From positions 186,001 to 250,000 of the forward strand of contig JANRLF010000004.1 of the NCBI GenBank assembly GCA_033762815.1: DNA of 64,000 nucleotides. The letters are read 5' to 3'. The DNA comes from JANRLF01 sp033762815. GTDB lineage: Bacteria > Bacteroidota > Bacteroidia > Chitinophagales > CAIOSU01. Both the position numbers and the translations under genes were made by a program. Shown here in pieces: positions 1-8,295 of this stretch. The first letter of the stretch is position 1, and every line of letters starts with the position of its first letter. The notes below the pieces were generated by a model. It worked only from the letters and a program-made list of their open reading frames with translations, searched no databases and had not been told where the DNA came from.

Positions 1-98
1 GAAATCCTGTTTTGCCGGTTATCCACCTCAATAAATTCCCTGTTTTGATAGTCAATATCGAACAGCGTTCCACTTATTATTAGTTGTCGCGTTTCCAT
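1..98 (-). CDS. 5' end of an unidentified conjugation-operon gene (partial)
   Basis: An ATG at 96-98 lies 2 bases after the traF stop, and the frame stays open for 32 codons to the window edge. It begins METRQLIISGTLF, followed by a polar stretch rich in Asn, Asp and Arg. In CTnDOT-type elements the gene after traF encodes the VirB4-like ATPase TraG, but this N-terminus is too short to confirm that. Tight spacing supports translation in the same operon as traF. Product unknown. Confidence 0.45.
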   Translation of the reverse strand, partial: METRQLIISGTLFDIDYQNREFIEVDNRQNRI

Positions 99-100
99 TC

Positions 101-424
101 TCAGTTCTTTTTAAGCGTTACGAAAACACTTCTGCTGGTACACCGGATAACCTTCGGTACTTGCTTGCGAGCCAGTGCTTTCATTAACCCATGCTCGCCA
201 TATTTATTACTCATACTGTAAATGCGAATAACGATTACAGTTCCTATTGCAGCTATAATTCCGACGCATAGCAGGGACGGCAATCCTATGAAGTATAGGA
301 TAGCAAACAGGATAAGCAGAGCGACGATACACCCGCCGAGATACCAGATATACTGTGCTTTTAAACCCTTGAATTCAATACTTTGGTTGATTCCCTTATT
401 AACCTGATATACGCTGTTTGCCAT
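101..424 (-). CDS. traF: Conjugal transfer protein, DUF4133 (TraF class)
   Basis: A 107-residue inner-membrane protein of the DUF4133 family, a component of the Bacteroidetes mating-pair apparatus (TraF of CTnDOT). The N-terminus has the family signature, with INKGI near residue 10 and IEFKGLKAQYIWYLG at about 16-30. Two hydrophobic segments follow (about 28-48 and 50-70), then a basic cytoplasmic tail. Family length is usually about 100 residues, so it is complete. It lies 18 bases after the large methylase-helicase and just before the next open frame, so the genes are co-transcribed. It may be structurally analogous to VirB3; that is inference. Confidence 0.88.
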   Translation of the reverse strand: MANSVYQVNKGINQSIEFKGLKAQYIWYLGGCIVALLILFAILYFIGLPSLLCVGIIAAIGTVIVIRIYSMSNKYGEHGLMKALARKQVPKVIRCTSRSVFVTLKKN

Positions 425-442
425 AATTTTTGCCTTAATTCG

Positions 443-3400
443 TTATAACCTCATTCTACTTCTTGCATTTTGAGCTTCGATAGGTTGTCGGCAGAGAACT
501 TCCTTTGGAGCTTGGTGTCCATTCAATTTATCTGGCTCACTCACAGAAACAACTTGTTCAACCACTTCGTCCCGTACAACAGCTTCCGGTTCGGCATGAT
601 GTTGTTGATGCTGTTTCAATTGGTTCTCCTGTATTTTGATAGCGATCTGCCGTTCCAGCCCTGACAACTCGTTTTTCATGCTCTGTAATTCTTGCTCTTT
701 CAGAAATGGCTTCTGTACGAGCTGGTCGAGCCTGGGAATCTCCCTGTCCAGTTCATCCTTTGTTTTGGTATAACGCTCACGCAGACCTTCCACCCGGTCA
801 ATAGCATTTAGGAAATAACGCGCTGCCAGTTTTGGGTTATCGGTATTAGGCAAACCATTGTTATAGGAGTATTTAATGCCTTCAGCCGAGCGCTGCGCAT
901 AAAAACTATTGGAATACCTGTATTCAAACATGCCATTTTCCTCATAGGCTTCCCTTTGCCTGCGGATATATAGGGCAAATCCATAGAGACTGCCGATCTG
1001 TTCTTCCTGCTCACCGCCTGTTTCCGGCTTCCAGTTTTTATACAGGTTGATAATGTGCCTGCCGATTGCTTCGCTTTCGGCACCTTTCAAACCGGTCAGT
1101 TGTATAGGGTTAGCTTTTACGCCATCGTTACCATATTGCAGTTCTTCTTTATAGTACGCGGCATCCGCTACAAGTTTTTTCAGTGTTTTGGTAGTAGTCG
1201 TCCTTTCATTTTGGAGGTTTTCCAACTGGTTACGGCTCCTGGTCATCTCACGAAAGTGAGCCACTTTCAGACTTTCCAATACAGCTATTTTCTTTTCCAG
1301 TTTACTTTTTTCCAGCAGCGAGGTATCACCTGAAAGAATGGCTATGTATTCGGAGAAGTTCATACCGTTTTTTTCATCTACGGCACCCTCGTCAATTGTA
1401 CGGACATGAAGCTCACAATTCTTCATTTGTGATATGAACGTTTGCTTGTTCTTCAGCAGGTTGAATTTGTAATTGTCGAGTGATTGCTCCACGGCATATA
1501 CGTAGTTGCGCACTTTGTTGCCGTAATATGCTTTAGCTACTGAATTGCCCTGACGGACGCCACGTCCATTACGCTGTTCCAGCTCTGATGGCTTCCAGGG
1601 TATATCTAAGTGGTGCATGGCAACAACACGACCTTGTACGTTATTGCCCGTACCTAACTTCTCGGTGCTGCCAATATTGATCCTGATCTCACCGCTATTC
1701 ATTTTCCTGAACAACTCGGGCTTCTTTTTATCAGGCCAATCATGAATAAACGTGATCTCATGCGCCGGAATGTTAAAATCACTTATCAGCTTTTCTTTAA
1801 GCGCATCATAGATATTGAATTCACCGGGTTTGGGTGTGCCAAGATCGCAGAAGACCAGTTGGGTGCCTTTGTGCTCTGTAGTTTCGTTATATATTTCCGC
1901 AATTTTTCGTGCGCTGACATTGACTTTATTATCGGGATGGTCACTGTATTTCCATTCGTCTATCAAACGCATATCAGCTGCCATTTTCTTCGCATAATTG
2001 GTGGCAATAAGCATACGCCCTTTATCTTCTTCCGGCGTTAACCTTCGGCGGCCGATCAATTCACCGTTACCTGTTTTTGCAAATTGCATGAGGTTTTTAA
2101 TGAACTCAGTTTGCTCCGGTGTAGGTTTGATGTTAACAAGGGTTTCATCCAAGTCCGGTTTATCGAGGCTGATATGTTTGGCAGTCTTATAATCGGTGAT
2201 CTCATTGTAGAACAAAGCCAGTTCGGGAACCTTGATAAAATGCCTAAAACGCTCTTTGGCTATGATCTCGTTGGTGACACTGAATTCAAAATCGGTGGTC
2301 TTCCTTGCAAATACTGCTGCCCATCCGTCAAAATTCTCAATACGCTGACGCTCCATTTCTTTAGGGCGCAGGTACTTGAACAGCAGGTACATTTCGGTAA
2401 GGCTGTTGGATATAGGCGTACCGGAAAGGAAGGTGACACAAAGGTCACTGTCGAACCTGTTCTGTAATTCACGCACCGCAAAAAGCATATTCAGCGCCTT
2501 CTGGCTGCCCTCCATATTGCCCAGCCCCGCAACCCTGTTATGACGGGTGGTAAAGGTCAGGTTCTTGTATTTATGTGCTTCATCAACAAAGAGGTGGTCT
2601 ACGCCCATTTCCCTGAAGTTGATGCCTGTGTCTTTTTTCTCTTCTATATCTTTCAGGAGCCCTTTTAGCTTTCCTTCCAGGTTGTTCTTGCGTATCTCCA
2701 ATCCTTTGAGCATACGCTTGGATATATCATCACCTAATTCCCTTGCCGTATCCAGATCTCGTTCCACATTATCCAGTTCCGTTTGGAATATTTCTTTTTG
2801 TATCTCGGGTGACTGCGGTATTTTACCGAACTGGTCATGCGTGAGAATAATGCAATCCCAGTTATTGTTTTTGATCTCGTGGAACAGCCTTACTCTTTTG
2901 GCAGGCGCAAAGTCATTTTCTCCTGGGCACAGTATCCTGGCTTGGGGATAAGCCTTTTTATAAGTTTCTGCAATCTGGTTGACATTCGCTTTTAATGCCA
3001 GTATCATCGGCTTGTGCACGATACCCAGCCGTTTCATTTCCTGGGCGGAAACGATCATGGTGAGCGTTTTACCAAGACCGACTTCATGGTCTACCAATGC
3101 ACCCCGGTTCTGAATAATACGCCACGCGGCATTTTTCTGAGAGCTGTATAGGTCTTCAATACCCACTGCTTTCAAGTCAATATCGGGGAATTTCAAATGG
3201 CTGCCGTCATATTCACGGAGTACATAGCAGTTAAAGGTATCGTTGTACAGTTCTTCAATATGCTTCTTATCGGCATCAGGTAACCGGTTCAACCAGTCAA
3301 TGAACCCGCTACGCATCTGTTCAATCTTCTGATGCGCTAACTGGATAGCTTCATTGTCCGGGAGTCTTATGGTAGTATTATTTGGCCCCTGCACCTCGTA

Positions 3401-5998
3401 GGTATAGAAAGGTGTTGTATTCTCCAACGCATGTTCCAGCAGCGTGTAACCATAGGTGGTGCGTCCGCTCTTTGGTGTGACGGCAAACTCCCTGGCTACT
3501 TTCATATTCATGCCGGTGCTAACCTTGAAGCTATCCAGCGATGGGAAGTAATTGATATCGGTATCCAGTTCAAACAGCTCCTTTGCGTAGTCGCGGTAAT
3601 AGGTTGTTGGTATCCAGCGTTCACCGAGATTAAAATCAAGGAGTTCGAAAGGAATATGTTCCGGCTGCACCTTACCAATGGCTTCCAGGCTACGCCTAAA
3701 TTGTACATGGTCCGGGTTGCGTGCTGCTATACGCTCAGCAGCACGCAGTTTTTCTACTACGTTGCCGCTGAGATACAGGTCTGCGGTTTCCCATACTTCG
3801 GTAATCGGATTCAGGTAAATATGATTGCCCAGGCGACTGATAGCTTCCGCTTCCTCAATGCCCATAGCAACGCTGATAAAATCCATATCTACTTTTCCCG
3901 TATCGTTCAGGCTATGAGCCAAGGCTTCCAGCGGATCTTCCGTAGTAAAGCGTTCTTTATGCTGTACTATGGAGCGAGTTAGTATATCGGATTTGACAAA
4001 ACGATCCCCTTCCCGACGTTCCAGTGAGGACATGAGCGTGATACCGAAAGCCGTATCTTCCATGATACGCCAGCGATTGTCCACTGTGTTGAGGATACCA
4101 TACAGGGAAACAAAACGGTCGTATTGCTCATTCAATCTTTGACGGTCCGCATCGCTTATAGGTTCGCCGCTTAATTCACGGCCGGACAATTGCAGATATT
4201 CGTCCCTAAGACCGATATAACTTTCATAGAATCCCTTATGTTGCTGTGCGGGCAAAGGCTGGAAGGAAGCCTGTTTGAATTCGTTATCAGGATGACCGAT
4301 AGTACCTATCGTTCCGTTATGGAGAACCAAAGTACCTGCCTTATAAAAAGCCTTCAATGACTCAAAGGGCCGGATGCTTTCCTCGTTGAAATTGTAATAG
4401 GTTTTGAAAGCCGCATCTCCTTCATGCCGGAAACTGTGATCAAATCCCTTAAGTTGGTCAGATATCTTTTGCAATTCCTGTGCTAAAAGATGGCTATCCA
4501 TCCAGTGACTAGGAAGCCGGTCTATCTCTTTTACATTGGTGTAGAGTTTATAAACAAAGCTGCTGCTTTTCCTGTGCCTTGCAGTTAACATGACCAATGT
4601 TTCATGACCCGGATTGTCCGTGGTACGAACCGTACTGATGATTCTTGCCGTTTCCTTTTGCACAATAGCTTCATCTGATTCGGTCAGATAAGCCATAGAC
4701 CGGTTAATTGCTTCTGCGGGAGCAACATCGAACAATCCTAATTGAACAGGCGCAGCTTCTTGCTTATTTTCCGGCATAGGCACATACGTCAGCTTGCTGC
4801 CTACATGCGTGTGCTTTACCTGCACCGCCTGTGCTTGCCGGTAGGCCTCCGCGTTAAATCTATTCTTAAACTGGTGTGTAATGGCGGCATACAGGCTTTC
4901 CCGGATATTGCTGATATCGCCGTCCTGCCAGACTACTTCTGTTGCACGGCCATATTGATTGGTGCCGGCTTTGCGTATATTACCCATGACCACATCATGG
5001 TCATGGGTGGAGATAAAATAATTATAAGGGAAGCGCCCGAATTCATTCTCCCGTTCTCTAACCTCATTCAGCCATTCCTCTTCATAACTTAATTTTTCTT
5101 TCGTTGTATTCTTTTGAACGATCAGCAAATGATTGGGCGCTTCCGTGTTGCCTGTATCTTTCATCAGGTTATCGGGCATTACTGCTAAGGCAACAAAATC
5201 AGCCCGTTCAAACAGGTATTGCCGTGCGGCACTATTGGAAGGATTATTTAAAAAAGCATCGGTAGTGATATAAGCCATGATACCGCCTTCAGCCAGCTTA
5301 TCCAAACCTTTGGCAAAAAAGTAGTTATGTATTTTCCCGGATAACTGTTTATCGGGATAGGCTTCATCATAAACTGAGAAGTTCCCGAACGGTATATTGC
5401 TCACCACCAGGTCATATTGTCCGTTGTCATTTATGGGTGCTTCCTCGAAACCGGCAATATGTGTATTTGTCTGAACAGGCAATTCGCTATTAATAGCAGA
5501 AAGCACCAGGCCTGTGAGCCGGTCTTTTTCCACTGCGGTTACCTGTTCCAGCCCCCGAAAAGCATTTACAGCTTCGTTGACAAAGACACCGCTGCCTGCG
5601 GAGGGCTCATACAGCCTTTTAGGTTGAATGCCTTGGGCGCTTAGCGCTGCATATAGCGTCTGAGGAACCACCACGGGAGTATAAAACGCAGTCAAGACGC
5701 TATTGCGTAAGGAGCCGATGATAGCTTTGTATTCCTGCTCTGAAAAATTTTCTTTGAGCAGGTCATGCAATTGTATGATACCGGCGTGCAGCTTCAGATC
5801 TTCTTTCGTTGCCCCGGAAGCAAGCCAATCTTCCTGCGAGCCATAAGGGTACAGAATGGCTTTAATACCACCGAAACCGGCATACCTGCCCAAATCCGAC
5901 AGATCGGATTGCGACAACCGCACACCGCCTTTATAAGCGATTGCCAGGCGTACCGCCTGTATATTGTCATTTAGTTTCTGTGAAATATTATAAGCCAT
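443..5998 (-). CDS. N6-DNA methylase-like / SNF2-type helicase fusion of conjugative elements
   Basis: A 1851-residue polyprotein-like enzyme common in Bacteroidetes conjugative elements. The N-terminal third resembles an N6-adenine methyltransferase: TAFYTP near 103-108, SAM-binding EPSAGSGVF at 131-139, and SNIPFGNF at 200-207 in place of NPPY. The middle and C-terminal half is an SF2/SNF2 helicase: Walker A GLGKT near 975, DEAH (FVDEAHKYKN) near 1138, SGTPISNS shortly after, and an arginine-finger motif RNGRGVRQG near 1480. The last ~300 residues are coiled coil. Likely roles are processing of transferred DNA and protection from restriction; neither is shown. It sits between traE and traF and is the longest gene in the window. 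Confidence 0.85.
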   Translation of the reverse strand: MAYNISQKLNDNIQAVRLAIAYKGGVRLSQSDLSDLGRYAGFGGIKAILYPYGSQEDWLASGATKEDLKLHAGIIQLHDLLKENFSEQEYKAIIGSLRNSVLTAFYTPVVVPQTLYAALSAQGIQPKRLYEPSAGSGVFVNEAVNAFRGLEQVTAVEKDRLTGLVLSAINSELPVQTNTHIAGFEEAPINDNGQYDLVVSNIPFGNFSVYDEAYPDKQLSGKIHNYFFAKGLDKLAEGGIMAYITTDAFLNNPSNSAARQYLFERADFVALAVMPDNLMKDTGNTEAPNHLLIVQKNTTKEKLSYEEEWLNEVRERENEFGRFPYNYFISTHDHDVVMGNIRKAGTNQYGRATEVVWQDGDISNIRESLYAAITHQFKNRFNAEAYRQAQAVQVKHTHVGSKLTYVPMPENKQEAAPVQLGLFDVAPAEAINRSMAYLTESDEAIVQKETARIISTVRTTDNPGHETLVMLTARHRKSSSFVYKLYTNVKEIDRLPSHWMDSHLLAQELQKISDQLKGFDHSFRHEGDAAFKTYYNFNEESIRPFESLKAFYKAGTLVLHNGTIGTIGHPDNEFKQASFQPLPAQQHKGFYESYIGLRDEYLQLSGRELSGEPISDADRQRLNEQYDRFVSLYGILNTVDNRWRIMEDTAFGITLMSSLERREGDRFVKSDILTRSIVQHKERFTTEDPLEALAHSLNDTGKVDMDFISVAMGIEEAEAISRLGNHIYLNPITEVWETADLYLSGNVVEKLRAAERIAARNPDHVQFRRSLEAIGKVQPEHIPFELLDFNLGERWIPTTYYRDYAKELFELDTDINYFPSLDSFKVSTGMNMKVAREFAVTPKSGRTTYGYTLLEHALENTTPFYTYEVQGPNNTTIRLPDNEAIQLAHQKIEQMRSGFIDWLNRLPDADKKHIEELYNDTFNCYVLREYDGSHLKFPDIDLKAVGIEDLYSSQKNAAWRIIQNRGALVDHEVGLGKTLTMIVSAQEMKRLGIVHKPMILALKANVNQIAETYKKAYPQARILCPGENDFAPAKRVRLFHEIKNNNWDCIILTHDQFGKIPQSPEIQKEIFQTELDNVERDLDTARELGDDISKRMLKGLEIRKNNLEGKLKGLLKDIEEKKDTGINFREMGVDHLFVDEAHKYKNLTFTTRHNRVAGLGNMEGSQKALNMLFAVRELQNRFDSDLCVTFLSGTPISNSLTEMYLLFKYLRPKEMERQRIENFDGWAAVFARKTTDFEFSVTNEIIAKERFRHFIKVPELALFYNEITDYKTAKHISLDKPDLDETLVNIKPTPEQTEFIKNLMQFAKTGNGELIGRRRLTPEEDKGRMLIATNYAKKMAADMRLIDEWKYSDHPDNKVNVSARKIAEIYNETTEHKGTQLVFCDLGTPKPGEFNIYDALKEKLISDFNIPAHEITFIHDWPDKKKPELFRKMNSGEIRINIGSTEKLGTGNNVQGRVVAMHHLDIPWKPSELEQRNGRGVRQGNSVAKAYYGNKVRNYVYAVEQSLDNYKFNLLKNKQTFISQMKNCELHVRTIDEGAVDEKNGMNFSEYIAILSGDTSLLEKSKLEKKIAVLESLKVAHFREMTRSRNQLENLQNERTTTTKTLKKLVADAAYYKEELQYGNDGVKANPIQLTGLKGAESEAIGRHIINLYKNWKPETGGEQEEQIGSLYGFALYIRRQREAYEENGMFEYRYSNSFYAQRSAEGIKYSYNNGLPNTDNPKLAARYFLNAIDRVEGLRERYTKTKDELDREIPRLDQLVQKPFLKEQELQSMKNELSGLERQIAIKIQENQLKQHQQHHAEPEAVVRDEVVEQVVSVSEPDKLNGHQAPKEVLCRQPIEAQNARSRMRL

Positions 5999-6046
5999 AT
6001 CAGCACCTTTTCCATCTTCACTTGTTTCTTATAGCCTCTTTTGTCT

Positions 6047-6475
6047 TCAGTTCAGGTAATCATGTACCTGCCCGATAATAGCATAGCGTATATACCGCTC
6101 CTCTTCATTTTCGGAACTAAATTGCAGCTCATCGAAAATGTCCTTGCAGGCTTCCATCATATTTATTATTTCATAGGTTAGCGTACCACTTTCCCGAAGC
6201 CGCTCATAATCCGTTACGAATTCTTCTTCCAATACCGAACGGATATACAGGAACCTCGACGGACGTAATTCCTTTGTGAGATTACTCAGGCACAGCTCTT
6301 CGATGATATATTGAGGTTTGCTTTCTGAGAGCAGCTCTGCTACAAGCGGCATCATGGTATTTACCTTTTCCGTCAGGTATTTTGTTACACCGTGAGTCTC
6401 CTGTAACCGGATCATCAGGTCGGGATTGTTTTGGACAATGTAGGTCCATAGCTTTTCTCTGAGAATCTGTTGCAT
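6047..6475 (-). CDS. Conserved-type hypothetical protein of the tra operon
   Basis: A soluble, helical, acidic protein of 142 residues. I chose the ATG at 6475 (MQQILREKLWTYIVQ) over the upstream in-frame codon at 6592, because that extension overlaps traE by more than 100 bases and reads like an out-of-frame product. The chosen start falls 8 bases after the traE stop, fitting the operon. Visible features are a run of Glu/Leu-rich helices with VLEEEF near 85 and a charged SSENEEERYIRYA tail. No catalytic motif is recognised. Its place between traE and the methylase-helicase suggests a transfer-related or regulatory role. Confidence 0.7.
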   Translation of the reverse strand: MQQILREKLWTYIVQNNPDLMIRLQETHGVTKYLTEKVNTMMPLVAELLSESKPQYIIEELCLSNLTKELRPSRFLYIRSVLEEEFVTDYERLRESGTLTYEIINMMEACKDIFDELQFSSENEEERYIRYAIIGQVHDYLN

Positions 6476-6483
6476 GGTTGAAA

Positions 6484-6822
6484 TTATACTCCGAAGAATG
6501 ATTTGATTACAGTAGCAACTACCACCAGAAAGACGCAACTGCCAAACCAGGCAGCGGCCACTTTGCCCGTATCCTGATCGCCGGAATTCCATTTTTGGTA
6601 CACCTTTACAGCGCCTATCAGCCCCAATAGGGCGCCAATGGCGTACATTAGGTTGGTGCCTGCGCTGAAATAGCTACGCACTTTTGTATTAGCCTCATTG
6701 ATACCGGCGATACCGTCCTGCGCGTAGGCCCCATAACAGGTAACTGTTAGGAGGAATACTACCGTAAGCAAGTCCCGCAGACGGTAAATTTTACGATTTG
6801 ACCTTTTATTACAGATTTCCAT
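6484..6822 (-). CDS. traE: Conjugal transfer protein, DUF4134 (TraE class)
   Basis: A 112-residue membrane protein of the DUF4134 family (TraE of CTnDOT). It has a basic N-terminus, a signal-like hydrophobic segment (about 17-33, ending CYGAYAQDG), and two membrane segments (about 58-72, with MYAIGALLGLIGAVKVYQKW, and 90-107, ending IKSFFGV). Size and layout, with a cleavable leader plus two helices, resemble VirB2-type pilins, the usual interpretation of the family. The gene follows a hairpin region at 6861-6949 and precedes the small hypothetical gene by 8 bases. Confidence 0.87.
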   Translation of the reverse strand: MEICNKRSNRKIYRLRDLLTVVFLLTVTCYGAYAQDGIAGINEANTKVRSYFSAGTNLMYAIGALLGLIGAVKVYQKWNSGDQDTGKVAAAWFGSCVFLVVVATVIKSFFGV

Positions 6823-6860
6823 ACTTCACATTATTAAAACTGAAAGAAATATCATGATTA

Positions 6861-6949
6861 AAAAAAAGCGAAGGGCCTTTGCCATCACTGTCCCCATCTA
6901 TCTGCCACATCACCCTACCACACCGGGACGCATGGGAAGTACCCTTCGC
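6861..6949 (-). terminator. Structured hairpin with U-run inside the tra operon (terminator or attenuator)
   Basis: On the minus strand GCGAAGGG (6949-6942) pairs perfectly with CCCTTCGC (6875-6868), directly followed by eight U residues (6867-6860). The 66-base interior is G-rich and contains a further possible helix (GTCCC with GGGAC). It lies between the membrane protein gene at 6958-7431 and traE, so termination here would control how much transcript reaches traE, the helicase and traF. The long loop is unusual for a simple intrinsic terminator. No known RNA family recognised. Confidence 0.5.
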
Positions 6950-6957
6950 AAACGTTG

Positions 6958-7431
6958 TTACACGGTATCATTCCACAACATATCCGCTTCCTCTTCACTA
7001 AGTGCAACAACGCCATGTCTTTCACATTCCGAAACTATCAGTTCGTTGATTGAACTGCGGAGATCAGAATTTTTAATATTCGGATATTCCCGCAGAAGCA
7101 GTTGCAGGTAATGCCTGAACTCCTGCAGTACATATTTTTTACGGGAAGCATTTGCTATGGCCTCTTTTAGCCTGCCTATAAGTTCTTCCACTTCCGCGAA
7201 AGCATCCTCTTCTTCCGAGTTTGTTTTTGCATCCGGTCCGCTGGTGACTGCCATACCATTGCCATCATCATCATATCCCGAAACCGCAGGGCGAAAACGG
7301 AATTTTATCTTTCCGGTAACTAGTTCTTTCAGTTCTTTAGGAAAATATCTAACTCCTACAAACGAATAGTAAATTACCAAGGCCACCGCTATTGCAAACA
7401 GGTACTCCGTCCATGAAATATTAGTAAACAT
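6958..7431 (-). CDS. Membrane-anchored hypothetical protein at the head of the tra genes
   Basis: A 157-residue protein starting at ATG 7431 (MFTNISWTEYLFAI); the in-frame extension to 7458 has no better start. One N-terminal membrane helix (about 8-24, FAIAVALVIYYSFVGV) is followed by a basic stretch, an acidic linker (SEEEDAFAEVEE near 72-83) and a helical cytoplasmic domain. The layout resembles small membrane proteins that open Bacteroidetes tra operons, but I cannot name the family. It is the first minus-strand gene after a divergent intergenic region with repeats (7533-7570), so its promoter is probably there. Confidence 0.65.
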   Translation of the reverse strand: MFTNISWTEYLFAIAVALVIYYSFVGVRYFPKELKELVTGKIKFRFRPAVSGYDDDGNGMAVTSGPDAKTNSEEEDAFAEVEELIGRLKEAIANASRKKYVLQEFRHYLQLLLREYPNIKNSDLRSSINELIVSECERHGVVALSEEEADMLWNDTV

Positions 7432-7532
7432 AACTTCACATTTTTTCGTTTTACACAATCACCGTTTATTAAATACGGCTTGTTTACTGTTTCTAAGGCA
7501 AAGTAACTATGCGGGATAAGCGGTTTCAAGTC

Positions 7533-7570
7533 CAACTTTGCATCAATTTAAAGTTGTACCCCTGTACCCC
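7533..7570. promoter_or_regulatory. Putative operator: inverted repeat plus tandem 8-base repeat
   Basis: CAACTTT (7533-7539) and AAAGTTG (7550-7556) form a perfect inverted repeat, overlapped by two abutting copies of TGTACCCC (7555-7562 and 7563-7570). The site is in the divergent region between the tra genes and the lipoprotein gene, where a transfer regulator could act. The binding protein is unknown. Confidence 0.4.
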
Positions 7571-7685
7571 TTGATAATCATCAGGTGAATATTCGTATTG
7601 CCCCAAAAAATTATTTAGTTGGTTTCTTAGCTTGGTTTGGGACGAATAAAACAACTCGATCCGCTGATTGAATTTCATTTGCTTT

Positions 7686-7693
7686 TATCTTTG
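7686..7693 (+). promoter_or_regulatory. Bacteroidetes -7 box (TATCTTTG)
   Basis: TATCTTTG matches the TAnnTTTG consensus exactly and lies 20 bases before the lipoprotein ATG at 7713. A TTG at 7668-7670 is only 15 bases upstream, so the -33 element is weak or absent. Confidence 0.55.
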
Positions 7694-7712
7694 CAGATAT
7701 AAAAAGTCGTTT

Positions 7713-8237
7713 ATGAAAGCAATGTGGTTATTGGGAACGGTTCTTTTTTTTATGACTGCCTGTGGCAATGGAGCGAAGCTCGAAAAGGAGGAGGCAGCAG
7801 CTATTATACGTGAAGCAAAAGGTTACCCGAAAGTATTCGAATACGATGTGAATATTACAGATCCTCAGAGCGCAAGGAAATTACTTAATGTGGGGTTGGA
7901 GAACGAAGGATTGGTAACTATTGACAGGAAACAGAAAATGATAGATATCGGAAAGCCGCTTGTCCATTTTACTGAAAAGGCAAAACCATATCTTATACGC
8001 ATAGACCCCAAATATGATAACGTACAGGTGGTCAAAGTAGCCGATGGAGACTTAAAGGAAATTACCGGAATTCAAATGCATGAAGATGGTAAAAGAGCAA
8101 TTGTAGAATATACCATTGTATATAAAAACATCAACCCGTTTTCTAAACTGGTTGATTTTGACTTTTCGAAACCCGATACGAAACGCGCAACCCTGTCTTT
8201 TTTTGGCACTGGTTGGAAACTTGAAAAACCTTTGTAA
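7713..8237 (+). CDS. Predicted lipoprotein of unknown function
   Basis: A 174-residue protein exported as a lipoprotein: MKAMWLLGTVLFFMTACGNG contains lipobox MTAC with Cys18. I took the ATG at 7713, not the TTG at 7668, because the former begins the signal peptide and follows the -7 box at 7686. The mature part mixes strands with charged segments (KVFEYDVNITDPQSA, IVEYTIVYKNINPF) and looks like a small beta-rich domain; no family is recognised. It stands alone, divergent from the tra genes and convergent with the next gene. Confidence 0.75.
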   Translation: MKAMWLLGTVLFFMTACGNGAKLEKEEAAAIIREAKGYPKVFEYDVNITDPQSARKLLNVGLENEGLVTIDRKQKMIDIGKPLVHFTEKAKPYLIRIDPKYDNVQVVKVADGDLKEITGIQMHEDGKRAIVEYTIVYKNINPFSKLVDFDFSKPDTKRATLSFFGTGWKLEKPL

Positions 8238-8245
8238 AGACACGA

Positions 8246-8267
8246 TCCGGCCTGCCGGAACTATTTT
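8246..8267 (+). terminator. Short GC-rich hairpin after the lipoprotein gene
   Basis: TCCGGC (8246-8251) and GCCGGA (8254-8259) form a hairpin with a 2-base loop, followed by ACTATTTT. It lies between convergent genes. The tight loop and modest U-run make it a weak terminator. Confidence 0.4.
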
Positions 8268-8295
8268 CACATCATTGGAGTCTGTAAGAATATGT

